NCBI GenBank assembly: GCA_016789785.1
Contig: JAEUQE010000012.1
Coordinates: 8,354-72,353, forward strand
DNA length: 64,000 nt
Direction of reading: 5' to 3'
Origin: Bryobacterales bacterium
Lineage (GTDB): Bacteria; Acidobacteriota; Terriglobia; Bryobacterales; Bryobacteraceae
Shown: piece by piece, positions 7,543 through 16,000 of the stretch
Layout: the number at the start of each line of letters is the position of its first letter
Numbering within the stretch: position 1 is the first letter of the stretch
Translations under genes and position numbers: made by a program
The notes under the pieces: generated by a model
Told to the model about the DNA's origin: nothing
Databases searched by the model: none
The model's input: only the letters and a program-made list of their open reading frames with translations

Positions 7543-9888
7543 CTATTCCCTCGTGATGAACTCATCGGTGTTGAGCAGCACGCGGGCTACCGCCGTCCAT
7601 GCGGCAAGCGCCGAAGTTGCATCTTTGCCTGCGATTGCCGCCACTTCTTCAGGCTTCGTTTGAAACGCATCGGACTCGACGCGATAGAGCCGCATCAACC
7701 GTTCGCGTTCTGTTGGCGAAGGCGCGCGGCCCACGGTCAGCCGCATCGCTTCTCCGATCGGATCCTGTAACCGGCTGATGCGTCGCGCCAGTGCCTGCGC
7801 CATCTCATGGAAGTTCGGATCGTTGAGCAGCGTCAGCGACTGGAGCGGGGTGTTCGTGCGAGCACGCCGCGTGCAGGGCGCGAGTCCATTGGCTGCATCG
7901 AACACCTTCATGGAAGGATTCGGCGTGATGCGGTAGTGAAACACGTAGAGCCCGCGGCGATAGCGATCCTCGCCCTGGCTGGTGCGCCAAACCTGTTTCA
8001 CCTGGCCCGTCTCCATGACGCCTTCAGGCTGTGGCGGATACACGCTCGGGCCCCCGATCTTCGTGCTGAGCAAGCCACTCGCCGACAGCCCCGCATCGCG
8101 CACGATCTCGGCATCCATCCGCAGCCGGGATTGCCGGGCGAGCAGTTGATTGCGCGGGTCGCGCGATTCGAGTTCCTTGCGTGCATGCGAGGACTGACGG
8201 TACACGGCCGATGTCACGATGAGGCGATGCATCACTTTCTGGCTCCAGTTGCTGCGCACGAACTCCGTTGCCAGCCAGTCGAGCAACTCGGGATGAGTGG
8301 GCGCGGAGCCCTGTGTGCCGAAGTCGTTCTCGGTCTCCACAAGGCCGATGCCGAAGTATTGTTGCCAGATGCGATTCACGGCCACGCGCGCGAATAGCGG
8401 ATTGCGATCCGTGGCGATCCAACGTGCCAAGTCGAGCCTGGTTGGCGTCTTCGTGGACAGCGGATTTCCAAACGCGGCGGGTACGCCGGCGGAGACGCGA
8501 ATGCCCTTGCGCAGATAGTCGCCACCAAGCAGCACATGCGTTTCGCGCGGTTCCGGGCGCTCGCGCATCACCATGGCAAGCGTCATCTTCGGAATCTGTT
8601 TCTTCAGCGCGTTGATGGTTTCGGTGCGTGCCTTCTCGCCAGCGTCGTCCTTGGGTAGCTCATTGGCCTCGCCGCCGCGATAGGCGAAGCGCTCTTTGTA
8701 GAGCGCCAGGAGCTGCGCGCGCAATGCCTCATACCTTGCGGCATCCTCTTTCGGTCCAAGGGCGAGCAACGGCATGTGGGTCACTTCGAGATCGTTGGTC
8801 GCTGAGAACGGTGGAAGATCGGGACCGTACTCTTCAATGTTGTTGAAGAACGCGAAGAGCTGGTAGTATTCGCGCTGCGAGATCGGATCGTACTTGTGAT
8901 CATGGCAGCGCGCGCAGCTGGTGGAGAGCCCCAGAAACACGGTGCCAAGCGCATCCACGCGATCGGCGACAGCTTCCACGCGATACTGTTCCCGATCGGT
9001 GCCCGCCTCAATCTGCAGCAGAGAATTGCGTTGAAAGCCGGTGGCGATGATCTGCTGCGGTGTGGCGTTGGGCAGCAGGTCGCCGGCGATTTGTTCGATG
9101 ACGAACTGATCGAAGGGGAGGTCGCGATTGAGCGCCTCAATCACATACTCGCGGTACTTCCAGATCTGCCTCGGCTCGTCGCGCGAACCGCCGTCGGAAT
9201 CGGCATAGCGCGCCTGGTCGAGCCAGTGGCGGCCCCATCGTTCCCCGTATTGGGGCGACGCAAGCAGCCGGTCCACGAGCTTCTCGTAGGCATCGGGTGC
9301 GGCGTCGTTGACAAAGCGATCGATCTCGGAGGGTGACGGCGGAAGGCCCGTCAAATCGAGGTGCAAGCGGCGGATCAGCGTCGCGCGGTTGGCTTCGGGT
9401 GAGGGTGGAAGGCCCTCCCGTTCGAGGCGCGCCAAAACAAATTGGTCGATTTGCGTGCGGGGCCACTTTGCGTCTTTCGTTGCCGGTGCGGGAGCGCGTT
9501 GAGGCAAGCGGAACGCCCAATGACCGGCAGCCGGTTTCTTCGCAGCCGTGCTGGCAGGGGCTTCGGGCCACACGGCGCCGTTCGCCACCCATTGCGAGAG
9601 CTTCTCGATTTCAAGCGGCGTCAGCTTGCGGTCGGGGGGCATCTTGAGGTCGCCCTCCTGCTTCACGGCCTTCACGATCCAATCCGCGCCGGGGCCGCGA
9701 TTTCCGCCTTCCTTAAATGCTTCGCGCGACGTGAGATCGAGACCGCTCGACCGGTTTTTCGCGTTGTGACAAGGCACGCAATTGCGCACCAGCAGAGGCC
9801 GCGCGTCGCGCTCGAAGTCCTGCGCGCAAGAAACACCGGCAAGCAGAAATGTTCCGGCGAAGACGGAGGTCGGGATGGTCCGCAGCAT
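7543..9888 (-). CDS. DUF1549/DUF1553 protein with planctomycete-type cytochrome C domain (PSCyt1)
   Basis: A 781-residue secreted protein. The ATG at 9888 gives a signal peptide (MLRTIPTSVF to AGVSCA). The PSCyt1 haem site CVPCH is at about residues 37-41, followed by SGLDLTSREA and a GADWIVKAV/MPPDRKLTPLEI segment. DUF1549 follows (FVLARLEREGLPPSPEANR, LHLDLTGLPPSP, RYADSDGGSRDEPR) with a further CARCHDHKYDPI motif. DUF1553 occupies the C-terminal half (ARVAVNRIWQQYFG, FRMxAE-like RLRMDAEIVRDAGL, LNTDEFITRE end). This protein and the DUF1501 neighbour form a widely conserved but functionally unassigned pair in Planctomycetes and Acidobacteria. Confidence 0.9.
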   Translation of the reverse strand: MLRTIPTSVFAGTFLLAGVSCAQDFERDARPLLVRNCVPCHNAKNRSSGLDLTSREAFKEGGNRGPGADWIVKAVKQEGDLKMPPDRKLTPLEIEKLSQWVANGAVWPEAPASTAAKKPAAGHWAFRLPQRAPAPATKDAKWPRTQIDQFVLARLEREGLPPSPEANRATLIRRLHLDLTGLPPSPSEIDRFVNDAAPDAYEKLVDRLLASPQYGERWGRHWLDQARYADSDGGSRDEPRQIWKYREYVIEALNRDLPFDQFVIEQIAGDLLPNATPQQIIATGFQRNSLLQIEAGTDREQYRVEAVADRVDALGTVFLGLSTSCARCHDHKYDPISQREYYQLFAFFNNIEEYGPDLPPFSATNDLEVTHMPLLALGPKEDAARYEALRAQLLALYKERFAYRGGEANELPKDDAGEKARTETINALKKQIPKMTLAMVMRERPEPRETHVLLGGDYLRKGIRVSAGVPAAFGNPLSTKTPTRLDLARWIATDRNPLFARVAVNRIWQQYFGIGLVETENDFGTQGSAPTHPELLDWLATEFVRSNWSQKVMHRLIVTSAVYRQSSHARKELESRDPRNQLLARQSRLRMDAEIVRDAGLSASGLLSTKIGGPSVYPPQPEGVMETGQVKQVWRTSQGEDRYRRGLYVFHYRITPNPSMKVFDAANGLAPCTRRARTNTPLQSLTLLNDPNFHEMAQALARRISRLQDPIGEAMRLTVGRAPSPTERERLMRLYRVESDAFQTKPEEVAAIAGKDATSALAAWTAVARVLLNTDEFITRE

Positions 9889-9933
9889 TGCGAAGATTGC
9901 CCGACATTGTATCAAGGTGTGTGCCTGTGCACC

Positions 9934-11760
9934 TCAGTCTCGTTCAGAGGGAAGGCGGACGGCTGCCATCTCCTCACCGTTGCGGACGTAGGCTGTATCG
10001 CCGACGATCACCGGATGGTTCCACGTCTTGCCCTGTAGCACGGGGAACTTCGAGATCTCTTTGAACTCGCCGGGCGTCGCGCTCACCAGCACGAGTTCGC
10101 CCTCTTCCGACAGCACGAGCAGCAGATCCTGATTGGCAAGCAGCACCATCTGGCCATGCCCGTATCGGCCGCCTTTCCACTTGCGCTTGCCGTCCTGCAA
10201 GTCGATGCAGGAAAGGATCGATCCATCGAACCCATAAGCATGGCCGTTGTGTACGACGAAATCGCTGAAGTAAGGCTTGAGCCCCTGGGAGGTCCAACGG
10301 TCTTCCACGGTCCACTTGCCGCCGGAGTGCTGGAGTGCAAGCCGGCGCGTGCCAGCCCCGCCAGACATTCCCGAAGTCGTGATGAGCACGGTGTCGTCGC
10401 CGAGGATTGCCGGTTGGAGCATCGGCGCTCCTTCCCAGTCGTGCTTCCACAAGAGCGAGCCGTCTGCTGGCGAGACGCTGATGGCACCCGCGCCTGTCAG
10501 AAGAAGGATCTGAGGAACTCCGCCGAGAGTTGCCAGTTGCGGCGACCCGTAGCTTCCGCGCAGGCTCGGACCCTGCCACTGCATCTCGCCAGTCTGAATG
10601 TCGTAGGCCGTGATGCGGCCACTGACGGCGACAAAGACGCGGTCGCCGTGGATCAGCGGAGAACCACTGATCCCCCACTCGGGCACCTTCACTCCGGTGT
10701 CCTTGGAAGTGTTTCGGGTCCACTTCACTGCGCCTGTGCGCGCATCGAGCGCGTTGAGGATGCCCGTGCCGCCGTGTGCGTAGACGATGCCATTGTGGAT
10801 GGTGGGTGTGGCGCGCGGGCCTGCCCCGCCGTTCGATTCCCAGAAGCGGGCTGTATCGCGATGGGTCCAGATCCGCTGCCCGGTTGCGGCGGCGTAACAG
10901 GTGACGAGTTCGTGATCACCATTCTGCTCCTGCGTGTAGAGCATGCCGTCGCCGACCGCGAAAGAGGACCATCCGGGACCGATCTTGCCGCGCCATAGCT
11001 CGACGGGCGGCGTCGCAGACCAATCGGTCTTGATGGGCACGGCTTGTGCGCGGCTGTCGCGATTCGCTCCGCGGAAGCCAGGCCATGCGGGGGGCGGCGC
11101 GGGTTTCGCGGCAATGGTTTCCTTCACTGGCGGCACGACAACAGGCGCAGCTATGGCGGGCTTTTCGGCGGCAGGTGGCGGTGCGGCGGGAGTCTCTGCC
11201 GGAGTAGTGACAGACGGCGCCGTTTCGGGGATGGTTCTGGTCCGCAGCAGTGTCTGTTCGGCGGTTGGAGTCCAGCGCCAAGCCAACTGTGACCGTCCAT
11301 CGCCACTTACTCCGTCGGTCCGCAACAACGCGAAACTCCCTCCGGCGGCGAGAATCGCTCCGGCGAGTACAGGCAGGCGCATGCCTGGTGTAAGACGGCC
11401 ACTGATCCATGCCCAGGCGACCAGAGCCAGGCAGAACGCGGGAATCGAATACAGGATGAACATGTGGCCCCTGAATCCATTGGTGATGGAGGGATGCAGG
11501 ATGCGCGGAGTAGTGAGGAAGGCGAGTCCGAGGAATGCCAAGCCTGCAAAGCGATGAGCCCACGGAATCCGGCTGAAGAACAGCCACCATGCGAGTACAA
11601 GCAACGAAAAGCCCATTCCGCCCATCACGGCGATCTCTGACGCGTTAGGCAACACGGCCGGCGTGCCGTAGCGCCATAGCCATTGCAGGAGGACCGCGAC
11701 GACGCCGGGCCAGAGACGCACCCCTTGTTTCGAGCCGAGTTCCATTTGGGCGTTCCGCAT
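9934..11760 (-). CDS. Membrane-anchored PQQ-like propeller protein, copy A
   Basis: 608 residues. The N-terminal 150 residues hold about five membrane segments (for example VVAVLLQWLW, GGMGFSLLVLAWWLFF, FAGLAFLGLAFL, FCLALVAWAWI, LAGAILAAGGSFALL). A proline/alanine-rich linker (about 180-250) follows. Then comes a PQQ/BamB-type propeller opening with AWPGFRGANRDSR and containing LDARTGAVKW, YDIQTGEMQW and IDLQDGKRKW blades. The propeller should be periplasmic. It lacks haem motifs, so a redox role is uncertain; such domains also act as binding scaffolds. It is a close paralogue of the next gene upstream. The MRNAQ start matches the paralogue's MQNAQ start. Confidence 0.82.
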   Translation of the reverse strand: MRNAQMELGSKQGVRLWPGVVAVLLQWLWRYGTPAVLPNASEIAVMGGMGFSLLVLAWWLFFSRIPWAHRFAGLAFLGLAFLTTPRILHPSITNGFRGHMFILYSIPAFCLALVAWAWISGRLTPGMRLPVLAGAILAAGGSFALLRTDGVSGDGRSQLAWRWTPTAEQTLLRTRTIPETAPSVTTPAETPAAPPPAAEKPAIAAPVVVPPVKETIAAKPAPPPAWPGFRGANRDSRAQAVPIKTDWSATPPVELWRGKIGPGWSSFAVGDGMLYTQEQNGDHELVTCYAAATGQRIWTHRDTARFWESNGGAGPRATPTIHNGIVYAHGGTGILNALDARTGAVKWTRNTSKDTGVKVPEWGISGSPLIHGDRVFVAVSGRITAYDIQTGEMQWQGPSLRGSYGSPQLATLGGVPQILLLTGAGAISVSPADGSLLWKHDWEGAPMLQPAILGDDTVLITTSGMSGGAGTRRLALQHSGGKWTVEDRWTSQGLKPYFSDFVVHNGHAYGFDGSILSCIDLQDGKRKWKGGRYGHGQMVLLANQDLLLVLSEEGELVLVSATPGEFKEISKFPVLQGKTWNHPVIVGDTAYVRNGEEMAAVRLPSERD

Positions 11761-11976
11761 AGGACTCCATACGGGATTCGGTCGGCACGTGTTCCCTCCA
11801 CTTCAGAACGGGAATCGGGGCACTGTCCGGGCCCTGTTCTGTGAGTGCCTGCGCTCCTCCATGCAGTGATTAACTCTGGGGCGAGCGAGGGCATGAGGGT
11901 CGCTTCGAGATCGTGGGTTGCCATGGCGAACGGATCGAGGGGACGTTGCTGCGCGCAGCGAGGATAGCCCGGCACC

Positions 11977-13800
11977 TCAGTTTCGATCGGAGGGAAGGCG
12001 GACGGCTGCCATCTCCTCACCGTTGCGCACGAAGACCGTATCGCCGGCCACCACCGGATGATTCCACGTCTTGCCCTGTAGCACGGGGAACTTCGAGATC
12101 TCCTTGAACTCGCCTGGCGTCGCGCTCACCAGCACGAGGTCGCCCTCTTCCGATAACACGAGCAGCAGGTCCTGATTGGCAAGCAGCACCATCTGGCCAT
12201 GCCCGTACCGGCCGCCTTTCCACTTGCGCTTGCCGTCCTGCAAGTCGATGCAGGAAAGGATCGATCCGTCGAATCCATAAGCGTGGCCGTTGTGTACCAC
12301 GAGATCGCTGAAGTAAGGCTTGAGGCCCTGGGAGGTCCATCGCTCTTCCACGTTCCACTTTCCGGCGGAGTGCTGGAGTGCAAGCCGGCGCGTGCCAGCG
12401 CCGCCAGACATACCCGTTGTGGTGATGAGCAAGGTGTCGTCGCCAAGGATCGCTGGTTGGAGCATCGGTGCTCCTTCCCACTCGTGTTTCCACAAGAGCG
12501 CACCGTCCGTTGGAGCGACGCTGATCGCGCCAGCGCCTGTCAGCAGGAGGATCTGCGGAACGCCGCCAATGGTCGCGAGTTGCGGCGACCCATAGCTGCC
12601 GCGCAGGCTCGGGCCCTGCCACTGCATCTCGCCGGTCTGAATGTCGTAAGCGGTGATGCGGCCGCTGACGGCGACGATGACGCGGTCGGCATGAACCAGG
12701 GGAGAGCCACTGATACCCCACTCGGGCACTTTTACGCCGGTGTCCTTGGAAGTATTTCGGGTCCACTTCACTGCGCCGGTGCGCGCATCGAGCGCGTTGA
12801 GGATGCCCGTGCCGCCGTGTGCGTAGACGATGCCATTGTGGATGGTGGGTGTGGCGCGCGGCCCTGCCCCGGCATTCGATTCCCAGAAGCGGGCCGCATC
12901 GCGATGCGTCCAAAGCAGCTTGCCCGTTGCCGCGTTGTAGCAGGTGACGAGTTCGCTATCGCCATTCTGCTCTTGTGTGTAGAGCATGCCATCGGCTACC
13001 GCGAAGGACGACCAACCAGGACCCACCTTGCTGCGCCACAACTCGACGGGCGGCGTCGCAGACCAATCGGTCTTAATGGGCGCGGCTTGTACGCGGCTGT
13101 CGCGATTCGCTCCGCGGAAGCCCGGCCAGACGGGCGCAGACGCGGCTTTCGTGGCGACGGCCTCCTTCACTGGTGGAACGACAACCGGGGCAGCTACGGC
13201 GGGCTTTTCTGGCGCAGGTAGCGGCGGGGCGGGAGTCTCTGCCGGAGTGACAGGCGGCGCCGTTTCGGGGATGGTTCTGGTTTGCAACAGCGTCTGCTCC
13301 GCGGTTGGAGTCCAGCGCCAAGCCAACTGTGACCGTCCATCGCCACTGATTCCGTCCGTCCGCAACAACGCGAAACTCCCGCCCGCGGCAAGAATTGCTC
13401 CGGCCAGTGCTGGCATTCGCATGCCCGGTGCGAGGCGGCCACTGATCCATGCCCATGCGACCAGAGCCAGGCAGAAAGCGGGAATGGAATAGATGACGAA
13501 CATGTAGCCCATCATTCCGCCAGTGATGGAGGGATGCAGGATACGTGGAGTGAGAAGGATGGAGATTGCGAGGAAGCCCGGCGCAGCGAAGCGTTCCATG
13601 CGAGGCACTCGGCTGAAGAAGAACCACCACCCAAGCACGAGCAGCGAACATCCGAGACCACCCAGAACGGCGATTTGCGCTTCGCCGGGCAGGATGGCGG
13701 GCGTTCCATAGCGAATCAACCATTGCAGTGTGACTGCGGCAACTCCGGGCCAAAGGCGTAACAGTTGTTTCGCGTCGTGTTCCACTTGGGCGTTCTGCAT
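11977..13800 (-). CDS. Membrane-anchored PQQ-like propeller protein, copy B
   Basis: 607 residues with the same architecture as the protein at 9934-11760: five N-terminal membrane segments, Pro/Ala linker and C-terminal propeller (VWPGFRGANRDSR, then LDARTGAVKW and IDLQDGKRKW). The start at 13800 (MQNAQVEHDAKQ) was chosen by alignment with the paralogue; the longer in-frame extension is unsupported. The propeller halves are nearly identical between copies, while the membrane half diverges more (for example LIRYGTPAILPG against LWRYGTPAVLPN). This suggests gene conversion or stronger constraint on the propeller. Even the eight bases beginning at the stop (TGAGGTGC) are shared. Confidence 0.82.
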   Translation of the reverse strand: MQNAQVEHDAKQLLRLWPGVAAVTLQWLIRYGTPAILPGEAQIAVLGGLGCSLLVLGWWFFFSRVPRMERFAAPGFLAISILLTPRILHPSITGGMMGYMFVIYSIPAFCLALVAWAWISGRLAPGMRMPALAGAILAAGGSFALLRTDGISGDGRSQLAWRWTPTAEQTLLQTRTIPETAPPVTPAETPAPPLPAPEKPAVAAPVVVPPVKEAVATKAASAPVWPGFRGANRDSRVQAAPIKTDWSATPPVELWRSKVGPGWSSFAVADGMLYTQEQNGDSELVTCYNAATGKLLWTHRDAARFWESNAGAGPRATPTIHNGIVYAHGGTGILNALDARTGAVKWTRNTSKDTGVKVPEWGISGSPLVHADRVIVAVSGRITAYDIQTGEMQWQGPSLRGSYGSPQLATIGGVPQILLLTGAGAISVAPTDGALLWKHEWEGAPMLQPAILGDDTLLITTTGMSGGAGTRRLALQHSAGKWNVEERWTSQGLKPYFSDLVVHNGHAYGFDGSILSCIDLQDGKRKWKGGRYGHGQMVLLANQDLLLVLSEEGDLVLVSATPGEFKEISKFPVLQGKTWNHPVVAGDTVFVRNGEEMAAVRLPSDRN

Positions 13801-13939
13801 AGGAGTGCATACGCGATTTGATGTGGTTGTGTTCCTTCCATTCCGAATTCGGACATTCGCTTCATTCGCTCGCAACGCGGCGAAGATCGCCAAGGCAAAT
13901 TGAGATCATGCGCGACTGGCCGGGAGTAGTGTGTTAGCG

Positions 13940-14293
13940 TTAGCGAGTGCGAAGGAGCGCTTTCAGCGCGTCGGTGGCAAGCACTGCAGCGTGCTTCGAC
14001 TCGGGGATCAACTCCTCGACCAGCGCTTCGATGTCCGTCGCCTTGGCCGAAGCCAGTTGGGTTCTCGTCTTTCCCTCCATCCATTCGGCGAGAGCGCTTC
14101 CGACACCAATGGAGGCGGTGCATCCGCGCACCTTGTAGCGGACCTCGGCGGCACGGCTCGCGTCCCATCGCACGGAAAGGCGGAGAATGTCGCCACACGC
14201 AGGATTCATGACCTCGACCGTTTGCGCGGGAGGCGGCAGTTCGCCGACGTTGCGCGGGTTCTGAAAATGGTCCAGCAGCTTCGCGCTCAGCAT
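13940..14293 (-). CDS. NifU/IscU-like iron-sulfur scaffold homologue, third cysteine absent
   Basis: A 117-residue protein aligned by eye with the NifU N-terminal domain: LLDHFQNPRNVGELP, NPACGD (Cys33) and VRGCTASIGVGSALAEW (Cys58). In IscU/NifU the third cluster-ligand cysteine lies in an HC or RxxC motif near the C-terminus. Here the matching place reads SKHAAVLATDAL, with alanine in the cysteine position. The family assembles Fe-S clusters for transfer to apoproteins. With only two of three cysteines it may use another ligand or have a different role. It is divergent from the radical SAM gene 80 bp away, which needs an Fe-S cluster. Confidence 0.8.
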   Translation of the reverse strand: MLSAKLLDHFQNPRNVGELPPPAQTVEVMNPACGDILRLSVRWDASRAAEVRYKVRGCTASIGVGSALAEWMEGKTRTQLASAKATDIEALVEELIPESKHAAVLATDALKALLRTR

Positions 14294-14373
14294 CCTTCTG
14301 CATCATGCCATAGGGTGGGGTCCGGGGGCATTCCGTCATTTCGCATCGCCCGTTCTACAATGGTGGGTACAGC

Positions 14374-15534
14374 ATGGCGGCATCCTACTTCCCGATCCTA
14401 AGGCAACGTGTCCGCGCGCGCAGTTTCCGCGCACTGTTCCTGTTTGTAACGTCGCGCTGCAACTCGCTTTGCCGGACTTGCTTTTACTTCGATAAGCTGA
14501 ACAGCCGCGACGACCTGACCTTCGATCAGATCCGCACGATTTCGGAGACCGCGCCGAAGTTCGAGAAGCTGTGGCTCTCAGGCGGGGAGCCGTTCCTGCG
14601 GCCCGAACTGGCGGAGATCGTCGCCATGTTCGCGCGCAACAACGGCGTCCGCAACGTGAATCTGCCGACTAACGGTCTGCTGCCGGAGAAGATCTTCCCG
14701 GCTGTGGACAAGATGCTGGCGCACGCGCCGGACGTGGCGATTGATCTGAACTTCTCGCTGGATGGGCTGGCCAGCACACACGACGCGATCCGGGGTGTGC
14801 CGAAGAACTTCGAGCGTACGCTTGCCACGATCGCCGAGGCCGAGAAGCGCTACCGGGGGAATCACCGTCTGCGGCGAAACGTGCTTACCGTGATTACGCG
14901 GGATAACTACGATGAGATCGTGGCGCTCGGCCTGAAACTGGCGGGAGATGGCAAGATCGACGGGCAGTATTTCGAGACGGTGCGGGGCGTAGCGCCCGAT
15001 CCCAGTCTGAAGCAACTTACACGGAAGAAAGTGGCTGAGTTACATCGCCGGTTGATGCCGTTTCACCGGCATTATGCCCAGAAGCTGTTCGCACGTCTTC
15101 CCGCGGGAGTGCGGCATCTAGCGACGATGTACTATCTGGGCAACCTTCGCATGCACTTCGACCTCCACGAGCGCTGTTTCGAGGGGCCGGAAAAGTGGCC
15201 GATGCCTTGCACGGCGGGGGAGACCACCATCGTGATCGATCACAATGGGAAGTACCGGGCGTGTGAGATGCGCGGGATCGTGGGGGATCTGAAGGATCAC
15301 GGCTATGATATCCGGGCGGCGCTGGCATCGCCCGAAATGAAGCGCGAAGTTGCGGAAATTCCTGGGGCCAATTGCTGGTGTACGCATAGTTGCTTCATCC
15401 AGGAGAGTTCGAAATTTTCACCGCGCGTGCAGTTATTCTCGATTCCCTGGGCATGGATGCAACAGCGGTGGGAGCGTCTGCCGGAACTGCCTGTTGAGGA
15501 ACTGGAGAAGTTCCGGACGCTGGAGATGGCCTGA
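14374..15534 (+). CDS. Radical SAM protein with SPASM-like C-terminal cysteines
   Basis: 386 residues. The CxxxCxxC cluster motif is at Cys29, Cys33 and Cys36 (SRCNSLCRTC), followed by LWLSGGEPFLRPEL (the GGEP motif binding SAM) and a TIM-barrel pattern (NLNFSLDGLASTHD-like DLNFSLDGLASTHD, then RGVPKNFERTL). The C-terminus has further cysteines (CFEGPEKWPMPC, then RACEMRG and NCWCTHSCF), which resemble an auxiliary-cluster SPASM/twitch region. Such proteins modify peptides, cofactors or sugars; the substrate is not visible. Its stop overlaps the ATG of the Nudix gene (ATGA), so the two are probably co-translated. Confidence 0.85.
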   Translation: MAASYFPILRQRVRARSFRALFLFVTSRCNSLCRTCFYFDKLNSRDDLTFDQIRTISETAPKFEKLWLSGGEPFLRPELAEIVAMFARNNGVRNVNLPTNGLLPEKIFPAVDKMLAHAPDVAIDLNFSLDGLASTHDAIRGVPKNFERTLATIAEAEKRYRGNHRLRRNVLTVITRDNYDEIVALGLKLAGDGKIDGQYFETVRGVAPDPSLKQLTRKKVAELHRRLMPFHRHYAQKLFARLPAGVRHLATMYYLGNLRMHFDLHERCFEGPEKWPMPCTAGETTIVIDHNGKYRACEMRGIVGDLKDHGYDIRAALASPEMKREVAEIPGANCWCTHSCFIQESSKFSPRVQLFSIPWAWMQQRWERLPELPVEELEKFRTLEMA

Positions 15535-15974
15535 TGGCACGGCCCTACCGAATTCCCGTGGTCGCAGGAATCCTGGAGCAGGATGGGCGGATTTTGATTG
15601 CGCAGAGAAAAGACAGCGACCGTCATGCATTGAAGTGGGAGTTTCCGGGTGGGAAGGTGGAAAAAGGGGAATCGCCGCGGCAGGCGTTGACCCGGGAGTT
15701 ACACGAGGAACTTGGAATTCAGGCAGTGGTGGGCCGGGAACTCAGCAGATATGAATTCGCCTATCCGCGCGGCGCAACCATCTTACTCATTTTTCTGGAA
15801 GTGAAACGTTACAGTGGCGAGTTGCGGAACGGGATCTTCCAGCAGATCCGGTGGGAGGAGCGGGCGAATCTTCCGGGCTATGACTTTCTGGATGGCGATA
15901 AGGATTTCGTGCAGCGCCTTGCGGCGGGCGAGTTCCCGCGGCCGGCGCGGATTACGACCTCCTACCGGCGGTGA
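15534..15974 (+). CDS. Nudix hydrolase, MutT/8-oxo-dGTPase-like
   Basis: 146 residues. A complete Nudix box spans about residues 40-62 (GGKVEKGESPRQ then ALTRELHEELGI), fitting Gx5Ex7REUXEExGU. The start PYRIPVVAGILEQDGRILIAQR resembles MutT-type (d)NTP pyrophosphatases that remove oxidised nucleotides. The substrate is inferred only from family resemblance. It is translationally coupled to the radical SAM gene by an ATGA overlap, an unusual partner for a nucleotide-pool sanitiser, and may therefore act on a product of that enzyme instead. Confidence 0.85.
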   Translation: MARPYRIPVVAGILEQDGRILIAQRKDSDRHALKWEFPGGKVEKGESPRQALTRELHEELGIQAVVGRELSRYEFAYPRGATILLIFLEVKRYSGELRNGIFQQIRWEERANLPGYDFLDGDKDFVQRLAAGEFPRPARITTSYRR

Positions 15975-16000
15975 GGCGGCTGGCAGCGGGCCGCCGGGCG

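Noticed and set aside
10156..10998. Open plus-strand frames over the propeller paralogues
   Set aside because: Both paralogues share them only because the minus-strand coding sequences are conserved; there is no independent motif.
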